Part shown: piece after piece, positions 8,671 through 18,358 of the stretch
Layout of the letters: every line of letters starts with the position of its first letter
Position numbering within the stretch: position 1 is the first letter of the stretch
NCBI RefSeq assembly: GCF_001428625.1
Contig: NZ_LMIE01000012.1
Coordinates: 11,182 to 75,181, forward strand
Source of the DNA: Hydrogenophaga sp. Root209
GTDB lineage: Bacteria; Pseudomonadota; Gammaproteobacteria; Burkholderiales; Burkholderiaceae_C
DNA length: 64,000 nucleotides
Direction of reading: 5' to 3'
Notes under the pieces: model-generated
The model's input: the letters and a program-made list of their open reading frames with translations, nothing else
What the model was told of the DNA's origin: nothing
Databases searched by the model: none
Position numbers and translations under genes: made by a program

Positions 8671-10610
8671 GCCGCCAAGGCTTCGGCGGACTCTTCTTCG
8701 GGCGCGGCCAGCAGGTGGTCGGTCAGCTCGGCCAGCTTGGCATCGAGCAGGTTGAGCTTCGCCTGATGGGTCTGCAATTCGCGGATGCGCTCGTCGAGAC
8801 CACCTGCGGCCTGCTGGATGCGCGAGACCGCTTCAATCCGCCGGGTGAAATTGCGGCGGCGCTCGCGCAACTGGGCATCCAGTTGAGCCGCTGCCGATTT
8901 GTTCCACAGCTCCACCTCGTTGACCGCCGTGTCGTACACCACGCGCAGGCGGCTCATGAGCGCACGCGCCAGGCGCTCGGCAAACTCGGGCTGAGCCAGC
9001 TTGAGCGCGTTGCCCAGACTGAGGTACTGCAAATGACTTTTCTCGATCAGATCGAGGTCCTTGACGTACTGGGCCAGTTGCGGCGGCGTGGGCGCCTGCA
9101 ACGAAAATCCGTACTCGGCGTTCAGGCTCTTGAAGCTGCCTTCCAGCATGGCCTGGATGTCGCCAGCCATGCCATCGGCCTTGGCCATGTCGGCGCGCAG
9201 CCGGTCAAACGTGTGATCGTAGGCACGGCGCACGCCGAGCTTGATGCCTGGCTGTCGAAGCGCCTTGGACAACACCGACACTTCAGACTTGAGGTGCGTG
9301 GCGCTCAACATGGCAAAAAGGTCCTTGAGCAGGCGCAGGTGGACCGAACGCACCGCCTGGATCTTGGCGCCGCTGGCGTCGAAGTCGGCCTGCTCTTGCT
9401 CGATGCGCAGGCGCATCTGCTTGATCACGCTGGCGTTCTTGCCTCGCAATCCGTCCAGCTCCTGGATCTGCTCCACCAGATCGCGCGAGCGCGTGTGCAC
9501 CATGCGCGTGGTCTCCACGCGCAAAGACTGGATTCCGGTGGCCACGGCCGCACTCAGGATCTTGCGCCGCTGGCCCAGCAGGTCCACACCCAGCGCAGTC
9601 TCGAGTTCCATGAGGTTGCTCGCTTCGAGCAGCTTCTTGTCGCGATTGACCTTGGCCAGCAGGCCCTTCTGTGCAGATACCGCCAGCACCTGGCGCGGCG
9701 AAAGCCCGAGAATCTCGGCCGAGTCTGTGCGTTGCGATGCAATCTGCAATTGAACTTGCTCGGGCGAGCTCAGTGCGTCCCACATCGTGTCGATCTTGTT
9801 GAGCACAACCAGGCGCGACTCCTTGCCCTCGCCCAGCACCGACAGATGCTGGCGCCAGATGGTGAGGTCGGATTTGGTCACGCCGGTATCGGCCGCGAGA
9901 ATGAACACCACAGCCTGCGCCTGGGGCAGCAGACTCACGGTGAGTTCAGGTTCGGCACCGATCGCATTGAGCCCGGGCGTGTCCAGAATTACCAGGCCTT
10001 GCTTGAGCAATGGGTGTGCCATGTTGATCAGGGCATGACGCCACTTCGGCACCTCCACCGTGCCATCGGCTGCGGCCAGCGGATTGTCATCGGGCGTTTC
10101 ATCGCTCCAGAAACCCAAGCCACGCGCTTCGTCCAGCGTAACCCGGCGAACCTCGGCCACCTTCTGGATCGCACGGGCGAGCTGCTTGGGATCGTTCACA
10201 TCCAGGTCAATGCGCTCCCACTTGTCGGGCGCATTGCGCCAATCCAGCAACGACAGCGGTTGCAGGCGGGTCTCGATGGGCAGCAGCCGAAGGCAAGGCG
10301 GCACCTCAGCGTCGTAGCCCAACTCGGTGGGGCACATCGTGGTGCGACCCGCGCTCGCCGGCATGATGCGACGCCCATAGCCGGCAAAAAATACCGCGTT
10401 GATCAGCTCCGACTTGCCCCGGGAGAACTCGGCCACGAAGGCCACCATGATCTTGTCGTTCTTGACCTGGGCATGCAGACCGTCCAGACGCTCGCGGATG
10501 CCAGGCTCCATCAGGTCGTGATCGGTCAGCCACTCGGCAAGCAAGCGCAAACGCAAGGCAAACTGCTTGCGCCACACGCCATGTTGATCAAATTCCTGAT
10601 TGAAACTCAT
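8667..10610 (-). CDS. Dynamin-family GTPase
   Basis: A 647-residue protein with a large GTPase domain: P-loop AEFSRGKS (60-67), switch threonines in AGRTTMCP, DTPGL for G3 and LNKID for G4. A long helical stalk region follows, ending in a charged coiled coil. Bacterial dynamin-like proteins act in membrane remodelling, fusion or stress protection. The role of this family, widespread in Burkholderiales, is not established. No membrane segment is obvious. I start at the internal ATG 10610 (MSFNQEFDQHG) rather than 48 bases upstream, because the extra residues look untranslated. Coupled to mutY. Confidence 0.88.
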   Translation of the reverse strand: MSFNQEFDQHGVWRKQFALRLRLLAEWLTDHDLMEPGIRERLDGLHAQVKNDKIMVAFVAEFSRGKSELINAVFFAGYGRRIMPASAGRTTMCPTELGYDAEVPPCLRLLPIETRLQPLSLLDWRNAPDKWERIDLDVNDPKQLARAIQKVAEVRRVTLDEARGLGFWSDETPDDNPLAAADGTVEVPKWRHALINMAHPLLKQGLVILDTPGLNAIGAEPELTVSLLPQAQAVVFILAADTGVTKSDLTIWRQHLSVLGEGKESRLVVLNKIDTMWDALSSPEQVQLQIASQRTDSAEILGLSPRQVLAVSAQKGLLAKVNRDKKLLEASNLMELETALGVDLLGQRRKILSAAVATGIQSLRVETTRMVHTRSRDLVEQIQELDGLRGKNASVIKQMRLRIEQEQADFDASGAKIQAVRSVHLRLLKDLFAMLSATHLKSEVSVLSKALRQPGIKLGVRRAYDHTFDRLRADMAKADGMAGDIQAMLEGSFKSLNAEYGFSLQAPTPPQLAQYVKDLDLIEKSHLQYLSLGNALKLAQPEFAERLARALMSRLRVVYDTAVNEVELWNKSAAAQLDAQLRERRRNFTRRIEAVSRIQQAAGGLDERIRELQTHQAKLNLLDAKLAELTDHLLAAPEEESAEALAA

Positions 10611-10703
10611 AGGTCTGATGTTGTAACCACTGGTCAATATAGCATCGGCCTTCCTCACAAAACCGGGCGGCCTGCATGCCCGACAGCCGGGCCGGCAAAC
10701 GGA

Positions 10704-11519
10704 TCAAGCTTTCTGGCAAGTGGTGCAAAAAAACGTCGATCGCTGCCCCTGGCGAATGGCCTTGACGGGTGTACCACATACCCTGCAGGGTAGGCCTTCC
10801 CGACCGTAGACCATGGCATCCAGCTGGAAGTAGCCCGACTGGCCTTCGGCGCTGGAGAAGTCGCGCAAGGTGCTGCCACCCAGTGCCACCGCGCGCGTGA
10901 GCACCTGAACGATCGCTGCGTGCAGACGCAGGACGCGCGGCTTGCTCAGCCGATCGGCTCGCAAGGTAGGCCGAATGCCCGCCATGAACAAGGCTTCCGA
11001 CGCATAGATGTTGCCCACGCCCACCACGATGTCACCGGCCAGCAACACCTGTTTGATCGCCGATCGTCGCAACTGCAGGGCTCGGTGAAAAGCCAAGGGG
11101 TCAAAGCCCGCCTCAAGTGGCTCCACACCCAGGCTGCCGAGCAGCTTGGTCGCTGGCGCGGCGTCCAGCGCCTGGACATAGACGACCGCACCAAAACGAC
11201 GAGGGTCGTGCAGACGCAATGTGCCCTGGCTGGTCAGCAACTCAAAATGATCGTGGTTGCCGCGACTCGGCAGCACGTGCGCAAACTGCAGACTGCCCGA
11301 CATGCCCAAGTGCAGCAGCAGGTGTCCTTCATCCAGGTTGAGCAAAAGGTACTTGCCCCGACGTGTGACCGATCGCACCGATCGTCCCTCCAAGATGGAC
11401 GCTTCGCAACCCAAAGGCCAGCGCAAGGGCTTGCCCATCTCCAGGCGCAGGATCGAAGCTCCGGCAATGCGGTCGGCAAAGCTGCGCCGGGTGACTTCAA
11501 CTTCGGGGAGTTCGGGCAT
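10704..11519 (-). CDS. mutM: Formamidopyrimidine-DNA glycosylase MutM (Fpg)
   Basis: Excises 8-oxoguanine and formamidopyrimidines. The 271-residue product begins MPELPEVE, in which Pro after processing and the following Glu are catalytic. It contains the helix-two-turn-helix region ([13 protein letters not shown]) and ends with a complete zinc finger, CRVCG-x13-16-CTTCQ. Length and motifs are standard. It is divergent from the TPR gene with a 91-bp gap. The downstream neighbour on the same strand is the dynamin-like gene, about 90 bp away. Confidence 0.97.
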   Translation of the reverse strand: MPELPEVEVTRRSFADRIAGASILRLEMGKPLRWPLGCEASILEGRSVRSVTRRGKYLLLNLDEGHLLLHLGMSGSLQFAHVLPSRGNHDHFELLTSQGTLRLHDPRRFGAVVYVQALDAAPATKLLGSLGVEPLEAGFDPLAFHRALQLRRSAIKQVLLAGDIVVGVGNIYASEALFMAGIRPTLRADRLSKPRVLRLHAAIVQVLTRAVALGGSTLRDFSSAEGQSGYFQLDAMVYGREGLPCRVCGTPVKAIRQGQRSTFFCTTCQKA

Positions 11520-11610
11520 GGATCGGTATTTTCTTCAGGGCATCCGGAACGCTTGTGCGGTCTTCAGATCAGACCCCTGCGCCCCGAAAACCTTCCATTA
11601 TCATGACCCG

Positions 11611-13425
11611 ATGAATACCTTGCACCGCATCGCAGGCCCATCCACCCCGCATGCCGGGCTTGTGCGCAAGTCGGCACTGGCTTTCGCATTGGCCGCCTGC
11701 TTCTGGGGTGCCGCGGCGCAACCCACTCCGACAGCACCTGAGCCAGCGCCAGCCACTGCACCGGACTCCGGAGAGGTCGTCAACTCGGCATTGAACGCGC
11801 CGCTTTTCTACCAATTGCTGCTGGGCGAACTCAATGTGCGTGCAGGCGAGCCCGGAACAGGCTACTCCTTCATCCTGGACGCGGCCCGCAAGCAACGTGA
11901 TCCTCACCTCTACCGCCGTGCGGTCGAGGTGGCGCTGCAAGCCCGCTCGGGTGAAGCGGCGCTGACTGCGGCGCGCGCCTGGTCGCAGGAAATCCCCGGC
12001 AGCTCTGAAGCCAACCGGTTCGTGCTGCAAATCCTGCTGGCACTCAACCGCGTCAGCGAAACCGGGCCCGTGCTGCAGACCATCCTCAACGATGTCAGCG
12101 CAGCGGAGCGCAACGACACCATCAACGCCATTCCTCAGACGTTCTCCCGTCTGACCGACAAGGCGCTTGCCGCCGCTGTGGTGCGTGAAGCGTTGGGCCC
12201 ATACCTCAAACAACCTCTGCACGCAGCCGCCGCATTCACCTCGGTCGGCCGGATGTATCTGGCGCAAGACCAATTGCCCGAGGCACTGACCTCGGCCCGC
12301 CTGGGCCACACCGCAGAACCTGCATCGCCATTTCCCGCTCTGCTCGCCCTTGAGCTCATGGAACGCGGTGAACAGTCGGCTGAGCCCATCGTGCAGCAGC
12401 AGCTCAATGCCAGCAGCATCACCACATCGGCCGACACCGCTGTCGCCCTCGCGTATGCACGCATCCTGCTGGACACGCAGCGCAACCAGGAAGCACGTGC
12501 ACAGCTTGAAAAGCTGACGACCCGCCAGCCCGACCAGGCTGAACCCTGGCTGTTGCTCGGTTCGGTGCAACTGCAGGAAAACGCCTTGCCTGCGGCCACC
12601 GCATCGCTGGAAAAGTACATGACGCTGGCTCGACAGGCGGGCGACGAACGTGCTGCCCGTGGCCTCACGCAAGCCTATTTGATGATGGCGCAGATCGCCG
12701 AAAAGCGACAGGATTTCCCGGCCGCCGCCGCGTGGCTGGACCGCATTGAAAACGCCGAAGACATCATGGCAGCGCAGATGCGCCGCGCGTCGCTGCTGGC
12801 TCGGCAAGGCCAGATGCCTCAGGCCCGGGCCTTGTTGCGCAGCCAGCCCGAACGCACCCCTGACGACGCACGCCTGAAGCTGGTGGCCGAGGCCCAATTG
12901 CTGCGCGATTTCAAAGCCTGGAAGGAAGCCTATGAGGTCTATGGCGAAGCGGTCGCCCGCTTCCCCGACGTGGCCGACCTGCGCTACGACCAGGCCATGA
13001 TGGCGGAGAAAGCCGGCAAGCCAGGCGACATGGAAGTGCTGCTGCGCGCCCTGATCGCTGCCAAACCCGATTTTCACCACGCCTACAACGCGCTGGGCTA
13101 TTCGCTGGCCGATCGCAACGAGCGCCTGCCCGAAGCCAAAAAGCTGATCGAAAAAGCGGTTGAACTCGCGCCCGGCGATGCCTACATCCAGGACAGCCTG
13201 GGCTGGGTGGAATTCCGCCTGGGCAACATCGCGCGTGCGCTCGACATCCTGCAAACCGCTTATGGGAAACGCCCCGATCCGGAAATCGCGGCGCACTTGG
13301 GCGAGGTGCTTTGGTCACAAGGTCAACGAGACCAGGCACTGAAGATATGGCGCGAAGGCTTGATGCAGTCAGCGGACAACGAGACCTTGCAAGGAACGCT
13401 CAAGCGCCTGCGCGTCAAACCATGA
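11611..13425 (+). CDS. TPR-repeat protein, exported
   Basis: A 604-residue tetratricopeptide-repeat protein. The N terminus has a basic stretch and a hydrophobic segment ending LAAC (Cys30), which could be a lipobox; cleavage after AAAQ as an ordinary signal peptide is the alternative. At least eight degenerate TPR motifs follow (for example AHTAEPASPFPALLALELME and LEKAVELAPGDAY-like units near the end). Such proteins sit before lolB and ispE in many Burkholderiales and probably act as envelope scaffolds, but the partner is unknown. Its stop overlaps the lolB start as ATGA, so it is the first gene of a three-gene operon. Confidence 0.85.
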   Translation: MNTLHRIAGPSTPHAGLVRKSALAFALAACFWGAAAQPTPTAPEPAPATAPDSGEVVNSALNAPLFYQLLLGELNVRAGEPGTGYSFILDAARKQRDPHLYRRAVEVALQARSGEAALTAARAWSQEIPGSSEANRFVLQILLALNRVSETGPVLQTILNDVSAAERNDTINAIPQTFSRLTDKALAAAVVREALGPYLKQPLHAAAAFTSVGRMYLAQDQLPEALTSARLGHTAEPASPFPALLALELMERGEQSAEPIVQQQLNASSITTSADTAVALAYARILLDTQRNQEARAQLEKLTTRQPDQAEPWLLLGSVQLQENALPAATASLEKYMTLARQAGDERAARGLTQAYLMMAQIAEKRQDFPAAAAWLDRIENAEDIMAAQMRRASLLARQGQMPQARALLRSQPERTPDDARLKLVAEAQLLRDFKAWKEAYEVYGEAVARFPDVADLRYDQAMMAEKAGKPGDMEVLLRALIAAKPDFHHAYNALGYSLADRNERLPEAKKLIEKAVELAPGDAYIQDSLGWVEFRLGNIARALDILQTAYGKRPDPEIAAHLGEVLWSQGQRDQALKIWREGLMQSADNETLQGTLKRLRVKP

Positions 13426-13895
13426 GGAGGGCTGCGCTGCTGGTCACCGTGGCTCTGCTGTCGGCTTGCGCCACCCCGCAGCGCGTTGCCGTACCCGGCG
13501 AAGAATTCTGGAGTGGCCGCCTGGCCATGACCGTGCAAAGCGATCCACCCCAGTCGTTTTCAGCCAGCTTCGATTTGCGCGGCACGCCGGCTACCGGTGA
13601 ACTGCAACTCACGACGCCTCTGGGAACGTCGCTGGCCACGGTGGTGTGGTCGCCCGGCAGCGCCGAACTGCGCCAGGATGGTCAGATCACCCGACGTGGC
13701 AGCCTGGACGAACTCACCGCCGAACTCAGTGGCACGCCCGTGCCGGTGGCCGCCCTGTTCGACTGGCTGCGCGGGCGAACAGGCGATGTGCCGGGCTGGC
13801 AGGCCGATCTGGCCAAACAACCCGAAGGCCGCATCACGGCACGCCGACTGTCGCCACCCCCCACGGCCGAGCTTCGGGTCGTCGTGCAGCCATGA
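13422..13895 (+). CDS. lolB: Outer-membrane lipoprotein LolB
   Basis: Receives lipoproteins from LolA and inserts them into the outer membrane. The 157-residue protein has a lipoprotein signal with lipobox LSAC (Cys16), then the LolB fold with FWSGRLAMTV and the strand pattern SFSASFDLRGTPATGEL. It is shorter than the E. coli protein (about 207) but normal for betaproteobacteria. Start and stop both overlap neighbours (ATGA with the TPR gene and with ispE). The ATG at 13422 gives a lipobox at the right distance, which decides the start. Confidence 0.93.
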   Translation: MRRAALLVTVALLSACATPQRVAVPGEEFWSGRLAMTVQSDPPQSFSASFDLRGTPATGELQLTTPLGTSLATVVWSPGSAELRQDGQITRRGSLDELTAELSGTPVPVAALFDWLRGRTGDVPGWQADLAKQPEGRITARRLSPPPTAELRVVVQP

Positions 13896-14800
13896 GCCGT
13901 GGGATGACCTTGCGGCGTTTGCTGGACGTGCCGGCACCCGCCAAGCTCAACCTGTTTCTGCACATCACCGGACGGCGCGACGACGGCTACCACCTGCTGC
14001 AATCCGTCTTCATGCTCATCAACTGGAGTGACCGCCTGCATTTTGAGTTGCGCCCAGGCGGCGCCATCAGCCGGGAAGACCTCACGCTGATGCCGCTGCC
14101 GACCGACGACCTCTCGGTGCGCGCAGCGCGGGCTCTGCAAGCCGCGACCGGTTGCACTCACGGAGTGCACATCGGGTTGGAGAAACACCTGCCCGCCGAA
14201 GCCGGCATGGGCGGTGGATCGTCGGACGCAGCCACCACGTTGCTCGCGCTCAACCGCCTCTGGGGCCTGGGACTGAATCGTCAGCAACTCGCAACCGTTG
14301 GCTTGAAGCTGGGCGCCGACGTGCCGTTCTTCATCGGTGGACGGCACGCGTGGGTCGAAGGCGTGGGCGAGCAGCTCACGCCGGTGCAACTGCCCCAGGC
14401 ACAGTTTGTGGTGGTCAAACCGCAGGGCGGTGCATCGACACAGCGCATCTTCAGTGCGCCAGAGCTCAAACGCGACACAAAAACTGCTACAATCCAAGGC
14501 TTTGCTGCAAACGACTCGCGAGAAGATGCCCAAGCAATTGGGGTGATCGACATCCAGAAAATCCTGGCTTTCGGGCACAACGATCTTCAACCCGTGGCGC
14601 AGGCGCTGTGTCCCGATGTGGGACGCTGCATTCAGTGGTTGCAAGACCAGGGTTTGCAGGGGCGCATGACCGGATCGGGTACGGCGGTGTTTGCGCAAAT
14701 GCCGCAGACCATGCAACTGACCACCGCCCCGGGCGACTGGACGGTTCGTGAATGCAGCAACATGGATGTCCATCCATTGCTCGACTGGTGCTCCGATTAG
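13892..14800 (+). CDS. ispE: 4-diphosphocytidyl-2-C-methyl-D-erythritol kinase IspE
   Basis: GHMP kinase of the MEP isoprenoid pathway. The 302-residue product shows PAPAKLNLFL with the catalytic Lys18, the ATP loop PAEAGMGGGSSDAA (101-114) and the C-terminal GHMP motif MTGSGTAVFA. The ATG at 13892 overlaps the lolB stop as ATGA; a second ATG is 12 bases on. The order lolB-ispE-tRNA-Gln-prs is characteristic of Burkholderiales. Confidence 0.97.
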   Translation: MSRGMTLRRLLDVPAPAKLNLFLHITGRRDDGYHLLQSVFMLINWSDRLHFELRPGGAISREDLTLMPLPTDDLSVRAARALQAATGCTHGVHIGLEKHLPAEAGMGGGSSDAATTLLALNRLWGLGLNRQQLATVGLKLGADVPFFIGGRHAWVEGVGEQLTPVQLPQAQFVVVKPQGGASTQRIFSAPELKRDTKTATIQGFAANDSREDAQAIGVIDIQKILAFGHNDLQPVAQALCPDVGRCIQWLQDQGLQGRMTGSGTAVFAQMPQTMQLTTAPGDWTVRECSNMDVHPLLDWCSD

Positions 14801-14894
14801 AATCGGCAAGCGTTCAGCCCAGGCAGTGGTTGCGCAACCTGCGACAGTTTTTTCGGTGGTCTGCCCAGCTTCACGTTGAACAGACCTCCTGCGT

Positions 14895-14971
14895 AGGGGA
14901 GTCGCCAAGTTGGTAAAGGCACTGGATTTTGATTCCAGCATGCGAGGGTTCGAGTCCTTCCTCCCCTGCCA
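14895..14971 (+). tRNA. tRNA-Gln (anticodon TTG)
   Basis: A 77-base gene including CCA. The acceptor stem AGGGGAG/CTCCCCT closes, the anticodon stem is CTGGA/TCCAG with loop TTTTGAT, and the T arm carries GGTTCGAGTCC. It lies between ispE and prs, with a terminator shortly after it. Confidence 0.95.
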
Positions 14972-15001
14972 CCCGGTTTTCATCACATCACGTACCCAAC
15001 C

Positions 15002-15027
15002 GGCCGTTCCACGAACGGCCATTTTTT
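15002..15027 (+). terminator. Rho-independent terminator after tRNA-Gln
   Basis: GGCCGTTC (15002-15009) and GAACGGCC (15013-15020) form a perfect 8-bp stem with a three-base loop, followed by ATTTTTT. It separates tRNA-Gln from prs, so prs needs its own promoter in the short gap 15028-15071 or receives read-through. Confidence 0.88.
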
Positions 15028-15071
15028 GACGGCGATCCTTTTGGGCCGTCGCTCAAACAGCTGGGAACCCC

Positions 15072-16046
15072 ATGCAAGTTCAGCCGCCCGATTTCATGAT
15101 CTTCACCGGCAACGCCAATCCGGTGTTGGCCGCCGAGATCGCACAGCATCTGGGCACCCAGCTCGGTGCGGCCAACGTGGGGCGCTTCTCCGACGGTGAA
15201 GTCACCGTGGAGATCACGCAGAACGTGCGCGCGCGCCACGTGTTCGTGATCCAGTCCACCTGCTCGCCGACCAACGAGAACCTGATGGAACTCATCATCA
15301 TGGTCGACGCGCTCAAGCGTGCATCGGCCGTGAGCATCTCCGCCGTCATCCCCTACTTCGGCTACGCCCGCCAGGACCGCCGCCCGCGTTCAGGCCGTGT
15401 GCCGATCTCGGCCAAGGTGGTGGCCAACATGCTGACCGCCGTGGGCGTGAACCGCGTGCTGACCATGGATCTTCACGCCGACCAGATCCAGGGCTTCTTC
15501 GACATCCCGGTGGACAACATCTACGCCTCTCCGGTGCTGCTGGGCGACCTGCGCCAGAAAAACTACCCCGACCTGCTGGTGGTCTCGCCCGACGTGGGCG
15601 GTGTGGTGCGCGCTCGTGCGCTGGCCAAGCAGCTCAACTGCGACATGGCCATCATCGACAAACGCCGACCCAAGGCCAATGTGTCGGAAGTCATGCACGT
15701 GATCGGCGACATCGACGGCCGCAACTGCGTGATCATGGACGACATGATCGACACCGCCGGCACGCTGGTCAAAGCTGCCGAGGTGCTCAAGGAGCGCGGC
15801 GCCAAACACGTCTATGCGTATTGCACGCACCCGATCTTCTCGGGCCCCGCCATCGAGCGCATCGCCAAGGGCAGCGCCCTCGACGAGGTGGTGGTGACCA
15901 ACACGATTCCCCTGTCGCAAGCCGCCCAGGCCTGCGCCAAGATCCGCCAGCTCTCCGTGGCACCGCTGATGGCCGAAACCATCGCGCGCATTGCCTCGGG
16001 TGAGTCGGTGATGAGTTTGTTTGCCGATCAGGACAACCTCTTCTAA
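15072..16046 (+). CDS. prs: Ribose-phosphate pyrophosphokinase
   Basis: Makes PRPP from ribose-5-phosphate and ATP for nucleotide, histidine and NAD synthesis. The 324-residue enzyme has [10 protein letters not shown] near residue 39, the flexible catalytic loop region YGYARQDRR-like ([15 protein letters not shown]), [11 protein letters not shown], and the PRPP-binding loop DDMIDTAGT from Asp223. Length and motifs are those of class I PRPP synthetases. It is followed 100 bp later by rplY. Confidence 0.97.
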   Translation: MQVQPPDFMIFTGNANPVLAAEIAQHLGTQLGAANVGRFSDGEVTVEITQNVRARHVFVIQSTCSPTNENLMELIIMVDALKRASAVSISAVIPYFGYARQDRRPRSGRVPISAKVVANMLTAVGVNRVLTMDLHADQIQGFFDIPVDNIYASPVLLGDLRQKNYPDLLVVSPDVGGVVRARALAKQLNCDMAIIDKRRPKANVSEVMHVIGDIDGRNCVIMDDMIDTAGTLVKAAEVLKERGAKHVYAYCTHPIFSGPAIERIAKGSALDEVVVTNTIPLSQAAQACAKIRQLSVAPLMAETIARIASGESVMSLFADQDNLF

Positions 16047-16066
16047 GAGGACCTGAAGGCAGCAAA

Positions 16067-16100
16067 AGCGGGTGACCTCCATGGTGGGGGTCGCTCTTTT
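16067..16100 (+). terminator. Imperfect hairpin between prs and rplY
   Basis: AGCG pairs with CGCT, and after a four-base bulge ACCTCCA pairs with TGGGGGT (one G-T wobble). The stem is followed by CTTTTG. It could be a weak terminator or attenuator after prs. Confidence 0.3.
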
Positions 16101-16146
16101 GAAACAGAGGCGTTCTGGTCGCGGAACCCCTCCTCAGGAGTAATTT

Positions 16147-16776
16147 ATGCAATTCGTCGCTTTTGAGCGCGCCAAGCAGGGTACGGGTGCGAGCCGCCGT
16201 CTCCGCAACACCGGCCGCACGCCCGGTATCGTCTTTGGTGGTGAAACACCTGCCGCCACGATCGAACTCGATCACAACGCCCTCTGGCACGCCCTGAAGA
16301 AGGAAGCGTTCCACTCGTCGATCCTCGAGATGGACGTGGCTGGCTCGGTGCAGAAGGTCCTGCTGCGCGATGTGCAGTACCACCCGTACAAGCCACTCGT
16401 GCTGCACGTGGACTTCCAGCGTGTGAACGACAAGACCCGTCTGCACAAGAAGGTGCCGCTGCACTTCATCAACGAAGAGAACTCGCCTGCGGTCAAGACC
16501 GACAAGTGCGTGATCAACCACGTGATGACCGAGATCGAGATCGAGTGCCTGGCCACCCAGCTGCCCGAGAACATCACGGTCGACCTGGGCGAAGTCGTCA
16601 AGGGCGGCACGGTTCACACTGGCGACATCAAGCTGCCCAAGGGCATCAAGCTCGTGATGCACGGCCGCAAGAACCTGACCATCGCTACCGTGGTGGAGCC
16701 GGTTGAAGAAGTTGTGGCCGCTCCGGTAGTCGCGGCTGTCGACGACAAAAAAGGTGCCAAGGGCAAGAAAAAGTAA
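16147..16776 (+). CDS. rplY: 50S ribosomal protein L25 (CTC/TL5 type)
   Basis: Binds 5S rRNA in the large subunit. The 209-residue product is the long two-domain type: an N-terminal L25 domain (about 1-92; [19 protein letters not shown]) and a C-terminal beta domain (about 93-195) as in Thermus TL5 and stress protein CTC. It ends in a Lys-rich tail (KKGAKGKKK). A strong ribosome-binding site AGGAG lies 8 bases before the ATG. A strong terminator follows. Confidence 0.97.
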   Translation: MQFVAFERAKQGTGASRRLRNTGRTPGIVFGGETPAATIELDHNALWHALKKEAFHSSILEMDVAGSVQKVLLRDVQYHPYKPLVLHVDFQRVNDKTRLHKKVPLHFINEENSPAVKTDKCVINHVMTEIEIECLATQLPENITVDLGEVVKGGTVHTGDIKLPKGIKLVMHGRKNLTIATVVEPVEEVVAAPVVAAVDDKKGAKGKKK

Positions 16777-16804
16777 TCTGTCTTCGGACCGATGAATGCC
16801 TTGA

Positions 16805-16836
16805 AACGGCCCGCTCATGCGGGCCGTTTTGCTTTC
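16805..16836 (+). terminator. Rho-independent terminator after rplY
   Basis: AACGGCCCGC (16805-16814), loop TCAT, GCGGGCCGTT (16819-16828): a perfect 10-bp stem followed by TTGCTTT. Confidence 0.9.
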
Positions 16837-16867
16837 AGCTCCCCATACCTGCCGATAATCCAACCTC

Positions 16868-17539
16868 ATGATCAAACTCATCGCCGGCCTGGGCAATCCG
16901 GGCCCGGACTACGAACACACGCGCCACAACGCCGGTTTCTGGTGGGTGGAGGAGGCCGCTCGCCTGCTCAAGGTGTCGCTGCAGATGGAACGCGGCCATT
17001 TCGGTCTGGTGGCGCGCGCCAGCGTGGCGGGCCAGAGCGTCTGGCTGGTCGAGCCGCAGACCTTCATGAACCTCTCGGGCAAGTCGGTGGCGTCGGTGGC
17101 AAGATTCTTCAAGATCGCGCCCGAAGAGGTGCTGGTGGTGCACGACGAACTGGATCTGCCGCCGGGTGAGGTGAAGCTCAAGAAAGGTGGCGGGCACGCT
17201 GGCCACAACGGGCTGCGCGACATCCACGCGCAGCTGGGCAGCTCCGACTACTGGCGCCTGCGCGTGGGCATTGGCCACCCGGGCAACAAGAACGAGGTCG
17301 CGAACTGGGTTCTGAAGAAACCTTCGCCGGACGACCGCATCGCCATCGCCCAGGCGCTGGACCGCAGCCTCAAAGCCTTGCCGAATCTGATCACCGGGGA
17401 AATGGACAAAGCCACCGCGCTCATCCACACCAGCAAGCCGCCGCGACCCAAGCCCCCGCGGCCGGTGAAGCTCGATCAGGTAGCGGCCGAAGGCGGTGCG
17501 CCAGGCGAAGGCACGTCACCGGCAGCCGACAAAGGCTGA
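16868..17539 (+). CDS. pth: Peptidyl-tRNA hydrolase
   Basis: Recycles peptidyl-tRNA. The 223-residue protein begins with [18 protein letters not shown], containing the conserved Asn and catalytic His, and has [11 protein letters not shown] with the conserved Asp and [11 protein letters not shown]. The last 30 residues are Pro/Lys-rich ([12 protein letters not shown]) and longer than in E. coli (194 residues). This tail overlaps the 3' end of the ferredoxin gene on the other strand by 64 bases. Confidence 0.97.
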   Translation: MIKLIAGLGNPGPDYEHTRHNAGFWWVEEAARLLKVSLQMERGHFGLVARASVAGQSVWLVEPQTFMNLSGKSVASVARFFKIAPEEVLVVHDELDLPPGEVKLKKGGGHAGHNGLRDIHAQLGSSDYWRLRVGIGHPGNKNEVANWVLKKPSPDDRIAIAQALDRSLKALPNLITGEMDKATALIHTSKPPRPKPPRPVKLDQVAAEGGAPGEGTSPAADKG

Positions 17540-17787
17540 CCGGCCTTTTGCAGACGCTGGTATTTCTGCCAGAGTGTTTCGCGCGACTCGATGTGGTCCG
17601 GGTGGATCGGGATGCAGCTCACCGGGCAGACCTGCACGCACTGCGGCTCGTCAAAATGGCCCACGCACTCGGTGCAGCGCGCAGGGTCGATCTCGTAGAT
17701 CTCCTCGCCCATGTAAATGGCCTGGTTCGGGCACTCGGGCTCGCACACATCGCAGTTGATGCATTCGTCGGTGATCAGCAGGGCCAT
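17476..17787 (-). CDS. 4Fe-4S ferredoxin, YfhL type
   Basis: A 103-residue two-cluster ferredoxin. The first set is [12 protein letters not shown] and the second is CTEC followed by CVQVCPVSC, with the eight-residue insertion between the second set's pairs that is typical of the YfhL/Alv group. It begins [12 protein letters not shown]. It lies beside coaD, a conserved pairing in proteobacteria, and probably serves as a low-potential electron carrier whose partner is not known. The C-terminal 64 bases overlap pth, so the tail after LQKAGQ is likely not functional. Confidence 0.93.
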   Translation of the reverse strand: MALLITDECINCDVCEPECPNQAIYMGEEIYEIDPARCTECVGHFDEPQCVQVCPVSCIPIHPDHIESRETLWQKYQRLQKAGQPLSAAGDVPSPGAPPSAAT

Positions 17788-17803
17788 GGCAATTTCTCCC
17801 TGC

Positions 17804-18322
17804 TCAGGCCTGCAAGGGAGCGGGCTTGAGGTTCGAGCCCACGTTGGGGTTCACCATCTGCGAAACATCGCCGCCGAGTTGCGAAATCTCGCGCACCAGC
17901 GTGCTGGAAATGCACTGCAGCTCGGCCTGCGGCAACAGGAACACCGTCTCCACCGCCGGGTTGAGCTTGCGGTTCATCGCCGCCATCTGGGCTTCGTAGT
18001 CGAAGTCGGTGAGGTTGCGGATACCGCGCACCACGGCGCACGCGCCTTGCTGGCGGCAGAAGTCCATGATGAGACCGTCGAACGGCAGCACACGCACCAG
18101 GCCTGGCATGTTGGAGGCGGCCTCGGCAGCCATGTCCAGCCGCTGTTGCAATGAAAAACGGGTCTTCTTGTGGTGGGCAATGGCCACCGCGATGATCACT
18201 TCGTCGAACAGCAGCGCCGCGCGACGCGCCACGTCTTCGTGGCCCAGCGTGAGCGGGTCGAAGGTGCCGCTGTACACCGCCACGCGCGGCTGTTTCGTGG
18301 TCGGGGAGAGGTCGGAAGCCAT
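17804..18322 (-). CDS. coaD: Phosphopantetheine adenylyltransferase
   Basis: Fourth step of coenzyme A synthesis. The 172-residue protein has the nucleotidyltransferase motif SGTFDPLTLGHED with TLGH in place of the usual T/HxGH, RGIRNLTDFDYE for pantetheine binding, and ISSTLVRE near the C terminus. It is 16 bp from the ferredoxin gene and 36 bp after rsmD, and rsmD-coaD-ferredoxin is a common operon. Confidence 0.97.
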   Translation of the reverse strand: MASDLSPTTKQPRVAVYSGTFDPLTLGHEDVARRAALLFDEVIIAVAIAHHKKTRFSLQQRLDMAAEAASNMPGLVRVLPFDGLIMDFCRQQGACAVVRGIRNLTDFDYEAQMAAMNRKLNPAVETVFLLPQAELQCISSTLVREISQLGGDVSQMVNPNVGSNLKPAPLQA

Positions 18323-18358
18323 GGCCAGAATTATGCGCGCGGGGCTGTCGGTACACGC

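Noticed and set aside
14787-14810. Hairpin CCGAT-TAGA-ATCGG around the ispE stop as a terminator
   Set aside because: Only five base pairs and no T-run follows.
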